Shown: piece after piece, positions 27,437 to 36,114 of the stretch
How positions within the stretch are numbered: the stretch's first letter is position 1
How the letters are laid out: each line of letters starts with the position of its first letter
DNA from: Vibrio superstes
GTDB taxonomy: Bacteria; Pseudomonadota; Gammaproteobacteria; Enterobacterales; Vibrionaceae
Assembly (NCBI RefSeq): GCF_003569005.1
Contig: NZ_BCUR01000004.1
Location: 372,001-436,000 of the forward strand
Direction: 5' to 3'
DNA length: 64,000 nt
Position numbers and translations under genes: made by a program
Notes under the pieces: model-generated
What the model saw: only the letters and a program-made list of their open reading frames with translations
Databases searched by the model: none
What the model was told of the DNA's origin: nothing

Positions 27437-27657
27437 ATGCCTTTCACCTCAGGGGTTATTCGTTAATACTGGATTCCACTTTCCGGGCAAATAAACTTGC
27501 AGGGGGAAATACCAGTTTGATCAAAAATGGTGCGGAATTTTAATCCGAAGTGACTGTGTTTGTAAAGCACTTTATTGCGGAGAAAACGATCAATTATTTG
27601 TTTGAACAAATAGGACAAGGTAAACTTGCCGCACATTAAAGAAGTCGCGAGAAATTT

Positions 27658-28677
27658 ATGCGTATTTTAGGTATTGAGACCTCCTGTGATGAGACAGGAG
27701 TTGCTATTTATGATGATGAGAAGGGCCTACTGTCGCATCAGCTGTATAGCCAAGTGAAGCTGCACGCCGATTACGGCGGCGTCGTTCCAGAATTAGCTTC
27801 TCGCGATCATGTAAAGAAAACCATTCCTTTGATTAAAGAAGCACTGAAAGAGGCTGATTTAACCTCAGATGATATCGATGGTATTGCTTATACAGCAGGC
27901 CCTGGTCTTGTGGGCGCGCTTTTGGTTGGTGCAACCATAGGCCGCAGTATCGCGTACGCTTGGGGTGTGCCAGCTGTGCCTGTTCACCATATGGAAGGGC
28001 ATTTACTAGCACCAATGCTAGAGGACAACCCACCGCCGTTTCCGTTTGTTGCGCTGTTGGTTTCTGGTGGTCACACCATGCTAGTGGAAGTAAAAGGCAT
28101 TGGTGAGTATCAGATTCTAGGTGAATCTATTGATGATGCCGCTGGTGAGGCCTTTGATAAGACCGCTAAGCTAATGGGTTTAGATTACCCTGGCGGTCCA
28201 TTGCTTTCTCGTTTAGCAGAAATGGGCACTCCAGGCCGATTTAAATTCCCGCGTCCAATGACAGATAGGCCTGGTCTGGATATGAGTTTTTCAGGTTTGA
28301 AGACCTTTGCTGCAAACACGATTTCTGCCAATGATAACGATGACCAGACTCGTGCAGATATCGCGTATGCCTTCCAAGAAGCGGTTTGTGCTACCTTGGC
28401 GATTAAGTGTAAGCGAGCACTGCTGCAAACGGGTATGAAGCGCATTGTTATTGCTGGTGGTGTAAGTGCTAATAAGCAGCTACGAGTTGAGTTAGAAGCG
28501 TTAGCCAAGAAAATGGGTGGCGAGGTTTATTATCCGCGTACAGAGTTTTGTACCGATAACGGTGCCATGATTGCTTATGCAGGAATGCAGCGCCTTAAAA
28601 ATGGTGAAACCTCTGATCTAGGTGTTAAGGCTCAGCCTCGCTGGCCAATCGATCAGCTAAAGCCTATCGCTGATTAA
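27658..28677 (+). CDS. tsaD: tRNA N6-threonylcarbamoyladenosine transferase catalytic subunit
   Basis: Catalytic subunit of the TsaBDE complex that forms t6A37 on ANN-decoding tRNAs. 339 residues (E. coli 337). The metal-binding histidines are in [13 protein letters not shown]; the ASKHA nucleotide-binding elements are [16 protein letters not shown] at the N-terminus, [10 protein letters not shown], and [14 protein letters not shown]. Asp in [14 protein letters not shown] completes the site. It is a single gene with its own terminator, divergent from rpsU as in most gammaproteobacteria. Nearby tRNA-Ile2 belongs to the ANN-reading group that needs t6A. Confidence 0.97.
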   Translation: MRILGIETSCDETGVAIYDDEKGLLSHQLYSQVKLHADYGGVVPELASRDHVKKTIPLIKEALKEADLTSDDIDGIAYTAGPGLVGALLVGATIGRSIAYAWGVPAVPVHHMEGHLLAPMLEDNPPPFPFVALLVSGGHTMLVEVKGIGEYQILGESIDDAAGEAFDKTAKLMGLDYPGGPLLSRLAEMGTPGRFKFPRPMTDRPGLDMSFSGLKTFAANTISANDNDDQTRADIAYAFQEAVCATLAIKCKRALLQTGMKRIVIAGGVSANKQLRVELEALAKKMGGEVYYPRTEFCTDNGAMIAYAGMQRLKNGETSDLGVKAQPRWPIDQLKPIAD

Positions 28678-28701
28678 TTACTGGTTAAGCTAGAAACTAA
28701 G

Positions 28702-28726
28702 CGCCCTCATTGTAGGGCGTTTTTTT
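28702..28726 (+). terminator. Rho-independent terminator after tsaD
   Basis: A 6-bp stem (CGCCCT / AGGGCG) with a 6-base loop is followed by seven T, 24 bases after the stop. Confidence 0.9.
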
Positions 28727-28785
28727 ATGCCTGATTGTTGCTGCTAAAGTATTTTTGAAAGATTAAAATTAATTTTAATTAAAGC

Positions 28786-28799
28786 TTGATCTAGATCAA
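28786..28799 (+). promoter_or_regulatory. FNR-type site before aox
   Basis: TTGATCTAGATCAA is an exact match to the FNR consensus TTGAT-N4-ATCAA. It lies 50 bases before the aox ATG and two bases before the NsrR-like site. Whether it activates or represses depends on the promoter, which I cannot place with certainty. A weak CRP site is an alternative reading. Confidence 0.65.
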
Positions 28800-28801
28800 T
28801 T

Positions 28802-28824
28802 AAGTTGTATATTCAATGTATCTT
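28802..28824 (+). promoter_or_regulatory. NsrR-type operator before aox
   Basis: The 23-base stretch has the 11-1-11 inverted layout of NsrR sites: left half AAGTTGTATAT, right half CAATGTATCTT, against the consensus AANATGCATTT and its inverse. Most defined positions match or are common pyrimidine/purine swaps. NsrR is a nitric-oxide-sensitive repressor, and NO control of an alternative oxidase is reported for Vibrio fischeri. Confidence 0.65.
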
Positions 28825-28848
28825 ACTTATGAGAAAGGCGAACACCAT

Positions 28849-29484
28849 ATGACGGGATTCAAGATCACTCATCGAGCTGCAACAAAAGCCAGTGACTACA
28901 TTGCTTATAAGATCACTCAGGTCTTAAAGTTCACGCTGAACATTTTCTATGGCAACAAATACGCGAAGCGTGCGGTTATCCTAGAGACCATTGCGGCAGT
29001 ACCAGGAATGGTTGCAGGTATGTTTAACCACCTTAAAGCGCTGCGTCGCATGAAAGATGATGAGGGCTGGATCCGAGAGTTATTGGATGAAGCTGAAAAT
29101 GAACGTATGCACTTGATGATATTTCTCGATATTGCCAAACCAAGCTGGATTGAACGTTTGCTTGTGTTGCTTGGGCAAGGTGCATTCATTGTGGTTTATG
29201 GCGTGCTTTACCTTTTATCATCAAAAATCGCCCACCGCATTGTGGGTTACTTTGAAGAAGAAGCCTGTAAAAGCTATACCGAGTACCTAGAAAAAATTGA
29301 TAGTGGAACCGTCGAAAACGTTGCCGCTCCAGAGATAGCCATCAAGTACTACAACTTGACTGCGGATGCGCGATTAAGAGACGTGATTTTGTTGATTCGT
29401 GAAGATGAAGCAAAACACAGAGATAGAAACCATGAGTTTGCCGATTCATATCAAGCTAAAGAGCTGCCTGCTCATCAAAGTTAA
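28849..29484 (+). CDS. aox: Alternative oxidase (cyanide-insensitive quinol oxidase)
   Basis: A 211-residue di-iron quinol oxidase that passes electrons from ubiquinol to oxygen without pumping protons and tolerates nitric oxide and cyanide. All four ligand motifs of the AOX family are present: LET (E45), NERMHL (E84, H87), EEEA (135-138) and REDEAKH (E186, H189). The hydrophobic segment 101-124 would sit in one leaflet of the inner membrane. I start at ATG 28849 because the upstream in-frame ATG (28816) lies within the NsrR-like operator. It is a lone gene between tsaD and plsY, a place normally free of accessory genes, with a palindromic repeat just after it. Confidence 0.93.
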   Translation: MTGFKITHRAATKASDYIAYKITQVLKFTLNIFYGNKYAKRAVILETIAAVPGMVAGMFNHLKALRRMKDDEGWIRELLDEAENERMHLMIFLDIAKPSWIERLLVLLGQGAFIVVYGVLYLLSSKIAHRIVGYFEEEACKSYTEYLEKIDSGTVENVAAPEIAIKYYNLTADARLRDVILLIREDEAKHRDRNHEFADSYQAKELPAHQS

Positions 29485-29491
29485 TCAGTAT

Positions 29492-29656
29492 TAATACCAA
29501 TCGTACTAAATAACTGGTCATCCTAGCTTGTTAAAATACTCGATGACTGCGTTAGAATTTTTGATTGTAGAATAACTACTTATCGAAAAATTCCGCCTTG
29601 TCCTCGAGAATTTTTCCTACGCTATTTCTGATCACTTACTTAGTGTGATTGGTATA
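29492..29656 (-). repeat. TACCAATC palindromic repeat, copy 1
   Basis: About 165 bases with inverted ends TAATACCAATC and GATTGGTATAA, lying eight bases after the aox stop. Its reverse complement matches copy 3 (63566-63732) along nearly the whole length, including GATCAGAAATAGCG near one end and an internal stem rich in AAAAATTC/GAATTTTT. No coding frame. It looks like a miniature, non-autonomous mobile element or an RNA-folding repeat. Confidence 0.85.
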
Positions 29657-29663
29657 ACCCATC

Positions 29664-29692
29664 AAAAACCAGCCTAAAGGGGCTGGTTTTTT
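29664..29692. terminator. Bidirectional terminator between aox and plsY
   Basis: A 10-bp stem (AAAACCAGCC / GGCTGGTTTT) with a 6-base loop has T runs on both strands, serving convergent aox and plsY. Confidence 0.88.
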
Positions 29693-29702
29693 GCTTCAAT
29701 GG

Positions 29703-30296
29703 TTACTTTTTTTTTGAGCCAACCTTAGGCTCATTCCCCGCCATCAAGCGCTTAATATTCTCCTGATGGCGCCAGATGATAAGGCAACACAGCATAGCTA
29801 CAGGTAAGGTGTATTGCGGTTTAATAAGCCAAGTATAGAACGGAGCAACAAGCGCAGTCACAAGTGCAGCTAACGATGAATATCGTGAGATAACAGCGGT
29901 AACCAACCAAGTTCCCATTAACATGCCCGTTAAATCAAAGCCGATGGGTGCAATAGCGCCAACAGCGGTTGCTACGCCTTTCCCCCCTTTAAAGTGGAAA
30001 AAGATGGGGTAGATATGGCCAATGCAAGCGAATATACCGATTAGTCCCAGCATAACGGGTTCTATATCCAAGTAATAAGCAGACCAGACCGGTATGGTTC
30101 CCTTAGCCATGTCACTCACTAGTACTAATGCGGCAGGTAGCTTCCCGCCAATTCTCAACACATTGGTGGCACCTGGATTATTAGAGCCAGCAGTGCGGGG
30201 ATCTGGAAGCTTAAATACTCGACAAATCAAGACGGCACTCGACACCGAACCTAATAGATAGGCCAAGATGATCATGAGTAGAACCGTTGCAGACAT
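29703..30296 (-). CDS. plsY: Acyl-phosphate glycerol-3-phosphate acyltransferase
   Basis: First acylation step of phospholipid synthesis, from acyl-phosphate to glycerol 3-phosphate, in the inner membrane. 197 residues with five predicted helices. The three conserved cytoplasmic motifs are visible: GSVSSAVL, with [17 protein letters not shown] close after it; [10 protein letters not shown]; and [13 protein letters not shown]. The C-terminus ends in a basic Lys-rich tail. It is divergent from folB, as in E. coli. Confidence 0.96.
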   Translation of the reverse strand: MSATVLLMIILAYLLGSVSSAVLICRVFKLPDPRTAGSNNPGATNVLRIGGKLPAALVLVSDMAKGTIPVWSAYYLDIEPVMLGLIGIFACIGHIYPIFFHFKGGKGVATAVGAIAPIGFDLTGMLMGTWLVTAVISRYSSLAALVTALVAPFYTWLIKPQYTLPVAMLCCLIIWRHQENIKRLMAGNEPKVGSKKK

Positions 30297-30468
30297 AGAG
30301 ATCCTTTACACTTTGTAGCGATTACCGCTTTATTCAGGATGATAGTTGGGTATTTGATGTAGTATATTACGTTTTTTTATACTTTTGGCTTATCCGACCT
30401 CAATCTTTGTAATTGCGCTAAGTTTACCTGCATAAGTTGCAGAAAGAGGCACTAAAGGAATCGAAATC

Positions 30469-30828
30469 ATGAATCAGGACAGAGTCTTCATTGAGCAACT
30501 TGAGGTAATTACTACCATTGGCGTGTATGACTGGGAGCAAGAGATCAGGCAGAAGCTAGTGCTTGATATAGAGATGGCTCACAACAATCAGCCAGCAGGT
30601 AATAGTGATAATGTTGAAGACGCTCTGGATTACTTTTCGGTAAGCCAAGCGGTGCTCGCTCATATTCAAAATGGTCGCTTTCTATTAGTAGAGAGAGTTG
30701 CAGAAGAAGTCGCCGCATTAATCATGAATCAATTTAATGTACCTTGGTTGAGAATCAAGCTGCGTAAGCCTGGCGCTGTTCCACAGGCGAGTAGCGTTGG
30801 TGTGGTTATTGAGCGAGGCACGCTGTGA
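30469..30828 (+). CDS. folB: Dihydroneopterin aldolase
   Basis: Folate pathway enzyme that cleaves 7,8-dihydroneopterin to 6-hydroxymethyl-dihydropterin and glycolaldehyde. 119 residues, the family length. The N-terminus DRVFIEQLEVITTIGVYDWE and the catalytic-site segment with the conserved lysine (IKLRKPGAVPQASSVGVVIE) are typical. Its stop overlaps the GTG start of folK, the next enzyme in the pathway. It is divergent from plsY. Confidence 0.95.
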   Translation: MNQDRVFIEQLEVITTIGVYDWEQEIRQKLVLDIEMAHNNQPAGNSDNVEDALDYFSVSQAVLAHIQNGRFLLVERVAEEVAALIMNQFNVPWLRIKLRKPGAVPQASSVGVVIERGTL

Positions 30829-31334
30829 CCCAAACCTACTTAGGTATTGGGACAAACATAGAGCGTGATAAACACGCTCATGCCGCGATCATAGAGTTGC
30901 AACGTTTAGGTGCTAACCTTCAAGTCTCAACGATTTACCGATGCCCAGCCGCCGGTTTTGAGGGGGCGGAGTTTTATAACTTCGTGATCGGTATTGATAC
31001 TGATCTAGCATTGCCTGAACTCTCTCGTCGTTTGCGAGCCTTAGAAGTGGCCTATGGCCGACCTAAAAATGCTGCAAAGAAGCAAGATCGTACGCTTGAT
31101 ATCGATATTCTTTTATTTGGCGAGGAGACATCACAACAGTCTCCTCAGCTACCAAGGTGCGATATCTTCAAGTTCAATTTTGTACTGCAGCCCCTATATG
31201 AGCTTTGCCCCGACCTGATCGTTCCTTGTGATGGGCGCTCTGTAAGACAAATTTGGCAACAAGAATTTAAATCTATAGGCGGTATGTCTAATCTTACCGC
31301 TACATCTTTAAACCTAAGTGATGAATATCAATGA
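30825..31334 (+). CDS. folK: 2-amino-4-hydroxy-6-hydroxymethyldihydropteridine pyrophosphokinase
   Basis: Adds pyrophosphate to the FolB product before dihydropteroate synthesis. 169 residues from a GTG start that overlaps the folB stop by four bases. The HPPK signature is present as [15 protein letters not shown], with the early [15 protein letters not shown] and the pterin pocket segment [13 protein letters not shown]. It also overlaps uppP by four bases. E. coli has its main FolK elsewhere; Vibrio and relatives carry this second type beside folB, so it may be one of two copies. Confidence 0.93.
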   Translation: MTQTYLGIGTNIERDKHAHAAIIELQRLGANLQVSTIYRCPAAGFEGAEFYNFVIGIDTDLALPELSRRLRALEVAYGRPKNAAKKQDRTLDIDILLFGEETSQQSPQLPRCDIFKFNFVLQPLYELCPDLIVPCDGRSVRQIWQQEFKSIGGMSNLTATSLNLSDEYQ

Positions 31335-32134
31335 GTTATTTTGAAGCCTTTGCGCTGGCCTTAATTCAGGGCCTAACTGAATTTTTACCAATCTCGAGCT
31401 CTGCTCACCTTATTTTGCCTTCAGCGGTTTTAGGCTGGGAAGATCAAGGGTTAGCCTTTGACGTAGCGGTACACGTGGGTACCTTGTTGGCTGTGGTTCT
31501 TTACTTTAGAAATGAAGTCGTCACTCTGTTACGTGCATTCTTTGGCTCGGTGTTTAAGCAACAACACAACAAGGAATCTAAGCTCGCATGGATGATCATC
31601 CTTGCCACTATCCCTGCAGGCCTTGCCGGATTATTCCTAAATGACCTTATTGAGCTTTACCTGCGCAGTGCTTGGGTTATTGCTTGTACCACAATTATCT
31701 TTGGTCTTTTACTGTGGCACGCTGACAAATCATCAAGCTTTGAGATTGATGAATATCAAGCCACTTGGAAGAAAACGCTAGTGATTGGTATCGCGCAGGC
31801 GATGGCAATGATCCCGGGCACCTCACGTTCTGGCGCGACGATTACTGCAGCTTTATACCTTGGCTTTACTCGTGAGGCCGCAGCTCGCTTCTCTTTCTTG
31901 ATGTCTATTCCAATCATCACATTGGCGGGTGGATACCTTGGTACTAAGTTGGCGCTTAGCCCTGAGCCAATGCATTTAGGTGTACTGGGTACCGGTATTC
32001 TGGTGTCGTTTATTAGTGCTTACATCTGTATTCACTATTTCTTGAAGCTGATTTCTCGTATGGGTATGACCCCATTTGTGATTTACCGACTGCTGCTTGG
32101 CGCAGGCCTGTTTGCATTCCTGCTAAGTCAGTAG
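31331..32134 (+). CDS. uppP: Undecaprenyl-diphosphate phosphatase
   Basis: Recycles undecaprenyl pyrophosphate to the carrier monophosphate for cell-wall synthesis and gives bacitracin resistance (also called BacA). 267 residues, eight helices. The (E/Q)-rich motif [13 protein letters not shown] near the N-terminus and [14 protein letters not shown] around residue 160 form the active site. It overlaps folK by four bases and ends the folB-folK-uppP unit before a strong terminator. Confidence 0.96.
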   Translation: MSYFEAFALALIQGLTEFLPISSSAHLILPSAVLGWEDQGLAFDVAVHVGTLLAVVLYFRNEVVTLLRAFFGSVFKQQHNKESKLAWMIILATIPAGLAGLFLNDLIELYLRSAWVIACTTIIFGLLLWHADKSSSFEIDEYQATWKKTLVIGIAQAMAMIPGTSRSGATITAALYLGFTREAAARFSFLMSIPIITLAGGYLGTKLALSPEPMHLGVLGTGILVSFISAYICIHYFLKLISRMGMTPFVIYRLLLGAGLFAFLLSQ

Positions 32135-32152
32135 ACTCTGATTGCACTATGA

Positions 32153-32179
32153 AAATCCCCGCTGAAGCGGGGTTTTTTT
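32153..32179 (+). terminator. Rho-independent terminator after uppP
   Basis: A 6-bp GC stem (CCCCGC / GCGGGG) with a TGAA loop, an A run before it and seven T after it, lies between convergent uppP and cca. Confidence 0.92.
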
Positions 32180-32209
32180 ATCCGTGTGTTGTGGTTGGAC
32201 AGAAGAGAC

Positions 32210-33442
32210 TTAATCCCAAAGCCAGCCTTGTTTTATCTCATCAATAGCTTTCACTCTGCGCCTATTTAGCTCCTCTCGAATCTCTTTTCCTGCAAAGCCA
32301 TCCTGAATTACTTGCTGTACGTTAACCGATATAGCGGACTGATAGGCTGCCTTGATGTAATCTCTCTGCGGGTATGGCGTGGACTCATGTCCTAGGCGAC
32401 CTTGTGAGTCTGCTTGGCAGGTAATCAATACTTGCTCGAGTACCGCGGGTTTGCGCCACACATCAAAGCTATCCAGTACTCGAAGCAGGGTTGAGGCCTT
32501 GAGCTCTTGAGCTCTATGGATATTGGAGTGATGCTTGCAGACATGCAGTGCCAGTTCTTTATATTGATTGGGAACTCGCAGGCGCTTGCAGAGCTTCTCT
32601 ATGATCTTTAACCCAGTATGGCAATGCATTTTGTGGCTTGGCCACTCCTGTTCTGGCGTGACGCCTTTGCCCAGGTCATGCATTTGAGCGGCAAAGCGGA
32701 TCTCTGGCTCGCTGGTTAACTCAGAGGCGCGCTTAGCCACCATGATGGTATGAATGCCCGTATCAATCTCAGGGTGCCATTTTTCTGTTTGTGGAACCCC
32801 AAACAATCGGCTTAACTCTGGAATGACCACCTCTAGTGCGCCACAATCTTGCAGAACCTGAACAAATATTTGAGGGTCTTGCGTCAGCAGTGATTTTTGC
32901 CACTCTTGCCATACCCGCTCTGAGGTCAGGGTTTCCAGTTCTCCAGATTCTACAATCTCGCGCATGAGCGTTTGTGTTTCCTCAGCAACGCTAAATCCCA
33001 GATGGTGCAGCTTTGCGGCAAATCGAGCCACTCTCAGCACTCGAAGAGGGTCTTCTACAAAGGCATCAGATACATGGCGAAGCAGTTTGTTTTGTATATC
33101 TTGTTGTCCGCCATAAGGGTCATAGAGCGCTCCACTGCTATCTTGCGCCATAGCATTGATAGTGAGGTCACGGCGAATGAGGTCTTCTTCTAGGGTGACG
33201 TCCTCGGAAAAATGGCAATCAAACCCCGTATAGCCAGTACCTGATTTTCGCTCGGTTCTAGCGAGCGCGTACTCTTCATGGGTTTTTGGGTGTAAGAAGA
33301 CGGGAAAGTCTTTGCCCACCGCTTGATAGCCGAGACTCAACAGCGTTTGTGGTGTAGCGCCAACTACCACCCAGTCTTGGTCGTAGTTGTCGATATTCAG
33401 TAGCTTATCTCGGACAGCGCCACCCACTAAATAGGTTTGCAA
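32210..33442 (-). CDS. cca: Multifunctional CCA-adding enzyme
   Basis: Adds or repairs the 3'-CCA of tRNAs. 410 residues, close to the 412 of E. coli. Class II nucleotidyltransferase motifs: YLVGGAVRDKLLN, then DQDWVVVG with the metal aspartates, RRDLTINAMAQD and DPLRVLRVARFAAKL. The C-terminal half contains an HD phosphohydrolase domain (HDLGKG, then HCHTGLKI), so it belongs to the multifunctional group with 2',3'-cyclic phosphodiesterase and phosphatase activity. It is transcribed alone, convergent with uppP. Confidence 0.96.
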   Translation of the reverse strand: MQTYLVGGAVRDKLLNIDNYDQDWVVVGATPQTLLSLGYQAVGKDFPVFLHPKTHEEYALARTERKSGTGYTGFDCHFSEDVTLEEDLIRRDLTINAMAQDSSGALYDPYGGQQDIQNKLLRHVSDAFVEDPLRVLRVARFAAKLHHLGFSVAEETQTLMREIVESGELETLTSERVWQEWQKSLLTQDPQIFVQVLQDCGALEVVIPELSRLFGVPQTEKWHPEIDTGIHTIMVAKRASELTSEPEIRFAAQMHDLGKGVTPEQEWPSHKMHCHTGLKIIEKLCKRLRVPNQYKELALHVCKHHSNIHRAQELKASTLLRVLDSFDVWRKPAVLEQVLITCQADSQGRLGHESTPYPQRDYIKAAYQSAISVNVQQVIQDGFAGKEIREELNRRRVKAIDEIKQGWLWD

Positions 33443-33609
33443 TTGATTTCCCTCTTTTTACGGCATGTTGGAGCAAATGATGTGAACAGTATATCTAGAA
33501 CCGAATACAGCGTCATTGGGTTCACTTGCCTACAAAGGTTTACTTTACTTTCTTTGTTTCAATGGTAGCTTGGCCGTAGTAGAAAAAGAAGTGTCGATAG
33601 AAGTTCTGA

Positions 33610-35241
33610 ATGTATAAGGATTATTTTGGCTTTGTAGAAGAGCCGTTTTCAATTGTTCCCAGCTCAAAGTATCTGTTTTTGAGTGCACGTCACCGTGAGG
33701 CTTTGTCTCATCTGCAGATTGGCCTCAATAGTGGTGGCGGTTTTGCTATGCTGACGGGCGAGGTTGGAACAGGGAAAACTACCGTATCAAAGGCGATGTT
33801 AGCCAACCTTGAGGGTAACTGGGTCGCAGGTCTAATCCTCAACCCTACCTTTTCTGAAATAGAGCTCCTAGAAGCTATTTGTGATGAGTTCTCGCTTTCT
33901 TATGAGCAGCCCACAAGCCTGAAGCAACTTTCTCAAATCATCAATCACTACCTTTTAGATAATCATCAGAAAGGCTTACAGACTTTGGTGCTAATTGATG
34001 AAGCCCAACATCTGTCTCGGCAAGTGCTGGAGCAATTGCGTTTGCTGACGAACCTAGAAACGGACAGCCATAAATTACTCAAAGTATTGCTGGTGGGGCA
34101 GCCTGAGCTGCAGCATAAACTGCAGACCATAGAACTGAGACAGTTGGCGCAGCGTATTACCGGGCGCTATCACCTGCTGCCTCTAGTCGAGAAAGAAATA
34201 GCAGATTACATCGGGTTTCGCCTGCGCATATCCGGCGTGAACGATGCGTTATTTTCCGATAAGGCGATTCGAATCATCGCCTCTCACTCACAAGGCATTC
34301 CCCGTCTCATTAATTTAATCTGTGATAAAGCCCTACATTACGCGATGCTGACTCAGCAGCGCTCTGTTGACCATAAGGTGGCGATAAAAGCGAGTGAGGA
34401 TGTGTTGGCTTATCAGGCCCCTGCGCTTCATCAACCGCAGCCTATAAAATCAAGTTCCAATAACTGGCTATCTCCGACCTTACTAGCGCTAGTAGTAGCA
34501 GGTAGCTCTTATGTTGGTCTAACGGCTTGGCAACAGTGGCAGCATTTGCAGACTGAGCATCAAGTGCGGCAGCAGCAGGCTCAGCAAGCGCAAAGCGAAA
34601 TGGATGAGTTAAATCAAGTCGCCAATGCAAAACAGCAACGCTTTGCTCAACTGATAGAGCAGAGCCGTTCTCCAATGAGTGCCATGCAGTCCCTGTATCG
34701 CTTGTGGGGGTACAATGCCTCAATTGTTGATGCAGACTGTGAGTATGGTACACAGCCACCATTTCATTGCTTCCAGGGCGCAGCAGATCTTCCAGAAATA
34801 GTCGCGTCCAACAGGCCGGTTGTGTTGACCTTATATGAACAGCAGCTACCTTACTTTGCGGTATTAAGAACTATTAATAGTGACAGTGTGGAACTGTTGC
34901 TTGCCGGAGAGCGAGTCCAGCTGCCGATCACGTGGTTAGATGAGCACTGGAAAGGGCAGTTTAGGTATTTGTGGTACAGCGAAATACTGCAAACCCTAAA
35001 ATTGAATAGCTCAGGCGAGCAAGTTCAGATACTTGATGAGCTTCTGGCCAAAGTGTTAAATGCAAAACCTTTAAACACGGCAGTCTACAACGATGCAATG
35101 CAAAAGCGAGTTTCTGCATTTCAATCATGGCAGGGACTTGATGCTGATGGAGTTGCAGGAAATCGAACCTTGCGTCAACTCGATCGATTGACCAGTGAAA
35201 AAGCGCCGAGGTTACTGGGTGATGTCAGGGAGGGAATGTGA
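33610..35241 (+). CDS. exeA: ExeA/GspA-type AAA ATPase of type II secretion
   Basis: Partner of ExeB; the complex moves peptidoglycan or inserts the secretin of the type II system in Aeromonas and Vibrio. 543 residues: an N-terminal AAA ATPase (Walker A GEVGTGKT at 50-57, Walker B LVLIDEAQ), one membrane helix (about 283-305), a periplasmic coiled stretch rich in Gln, a peptidase C39-like region, and a C-terminal peptidoglycan-binding repeat (WQGLDADGVAGNRTLRQLDR). It overlaps exeB. A weak ribosome site precedes the ATG. Confidence 0.92.
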   Translation: MYKDYFGFVEEPFSIVPSSKYLFLSARHREALSHLQIGLNSGGGFAMLTGEVGTGKTTVSKAMLANLEGNWVAGLILNPTFSEIELLEAICDEFSLSYEQPTSLKQLSQIINHYLLDNHQKGLQTLVLIDEAQHLSRQVLEQLRLLTNLETDSHKLLKVLLVGQPELQHKLQTIELRQLAQRITGRYHLLPLVEKEIADYIGFRLRISGVNDALFSDKAIRIIASHSQGIPRLINLICDKALHYAMLTQQRSVDHKVAIKASEDVLAYQAPALHQPQPIKSSSNNWLSPTLLALVVAGSSYVGLTAWQQWQHLQTEHQVRQQQAQQAQSEMDELNQVANAKQQRFAQLIEQSRSPMSAMQSLYRLWGYNASIVDADCEYGTQPPFHCFQGAADLPEIVASNRPVVLTLYEQQLPYFAVLRTINSDSVELLLAGERVQLPITWLDEHWKGQFRYLWYSEILQTLKLNSSGEQVQILDELLAKVLNAKPLNTAVYNDAMQKRVSAFQSWQGLDADGVAGNRTLRQLDRLTSEKAPRLLGDVREGM

Positions 35242-36065
35242 TGTCACAAGTACTGAAGGCTCTTGAGCAATCTCAAAAACATTTTGAACAGACTTCGACA
35301 TTAACGAATATGTCTAACGTTACGCAGAGAACCCAATCGGGTCTAGGTAAAGCACGATTGATGGTTGCGATAGTTGCCGGGCTAGGTTTAGGTGTCGCGG
35401 GGCATGCTATGTTAGCAAACTCTTCACTGACTCAAGGGTTAGAAGAGAGTCTAACGCCATCTCTTAGTCGCTTCATTGGTGATGACCGCCCTATAGGCAG
35501 TGAGGTAACCCGAGTTATCGAGCCTAGCTTGGATGTGGCCTTTCTTCCTGCAAAAGCACCTATTGCGCTTATTCCTTTGCCTAGGATTGAAAAGCAAACT
35601 CAGGTAGTAGCATCCTCATCTCGCCCGGCGCCTCAGCCCGTAATGACCATTGATAATATGCCTCTACCAGAGCCTGTTAGGACAGAAGGGGAGTGGAGCT
35701 TACCAGAGTTAGACCTTTCTGGTTTATCTCCAGAGCTTGCCAGCAGCGTCGCCAGTGTGCTTGAAAATCCATCCAGCTATCAAGTGGATGAAATTAATGA
35801 AGATGAGCTGAGCAATGTTCAAGTGGTAGAGCTAGACAAAGACAGTGAGCGCTTTAGAGGACGCTTACCTGCGCTGAACCTGCAAACTCATATGTACGCC
35901 AGTAATCCAAAGCACCGTTGGGTGAAGGTGAATGGCAGTGAGCTTCAAGAAGGGGATTCCATTGATGGCGACATCAAGATAGTCGAGATAGCCCCACGCT
36001 ATATCGTGGTTGAATTCTCTGGCGAGAAGATAGAGATCCCTGCCCTTTACGATTGGCAAGGGTAA
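35241..36065 (+). CDS. exeB: ExeB/GspB-type type II secretion assembly protein
   Basis: A 274-residue inner-membrane partner of ExeA. A short cytoplasmic segment (SQVLKALEQSQKHFEQ, typical of the family) is followed by one helix (about 37-55), a Pro/Ser/Glu-rich linker, and a C-terminal GspB domain (LPALNLQTHMYASNPKHRWV, then VNGSELQEGDSIDGDIKI). I choose ATG 35241 over the GTG three bases before it because AGGGAGGG is then better spaced; either overlaps the end of exeA. A strong terminator follows. The other type II genes are not in this window. Confidence 0.9.
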   Translation: MSQVLKALEQSQKHFEQTSTLTNMSNVTQRTQSGLGKARLMVAIVAGLGLGVAGHAMLANSSLTQGLEESLTPSLSRFIGDDRPIGSEVTRVIEPSLDVAFLPAKAPIALIPLPRIEKQTQVVASSSRPAPQPVMTIDNMPLPEPVRTEGEWSLPELDLSGLSPELASSVASVLENPSSYQVDEINEDELSNVQVVELDKDSERFRGRLPALNLQTHMYASNPKHRWVKVNGSELQEGDSIDGDIKIVEIAPRYIVVEFSGEKIEIPALYDWQG

Positions 36066-36074
36066 GCAAAAATA

Positions 36075-36101
36075 AAAAAAGCTGCCAATGGCAGCTTTTT
36101 T
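36075..36101. terminator. Bidirectional terminator between exeB and ygiM
   Basis: A 12-bp stem (AAAAAAGCTGCC / GGCAGCTTTTTT) with an AAT loop lies between convergent genes, with T runs on both strands. Confidence 0.93.
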
Positions 36102-36114
36102 TATTTGATTGGGT

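Noticed and set aside
28816..28848. Upstream in-frame ATG of aox as the true start
   Set aside because: It lies inside the NsrR-like operator and would make translation start upstream of the probable transcription start.
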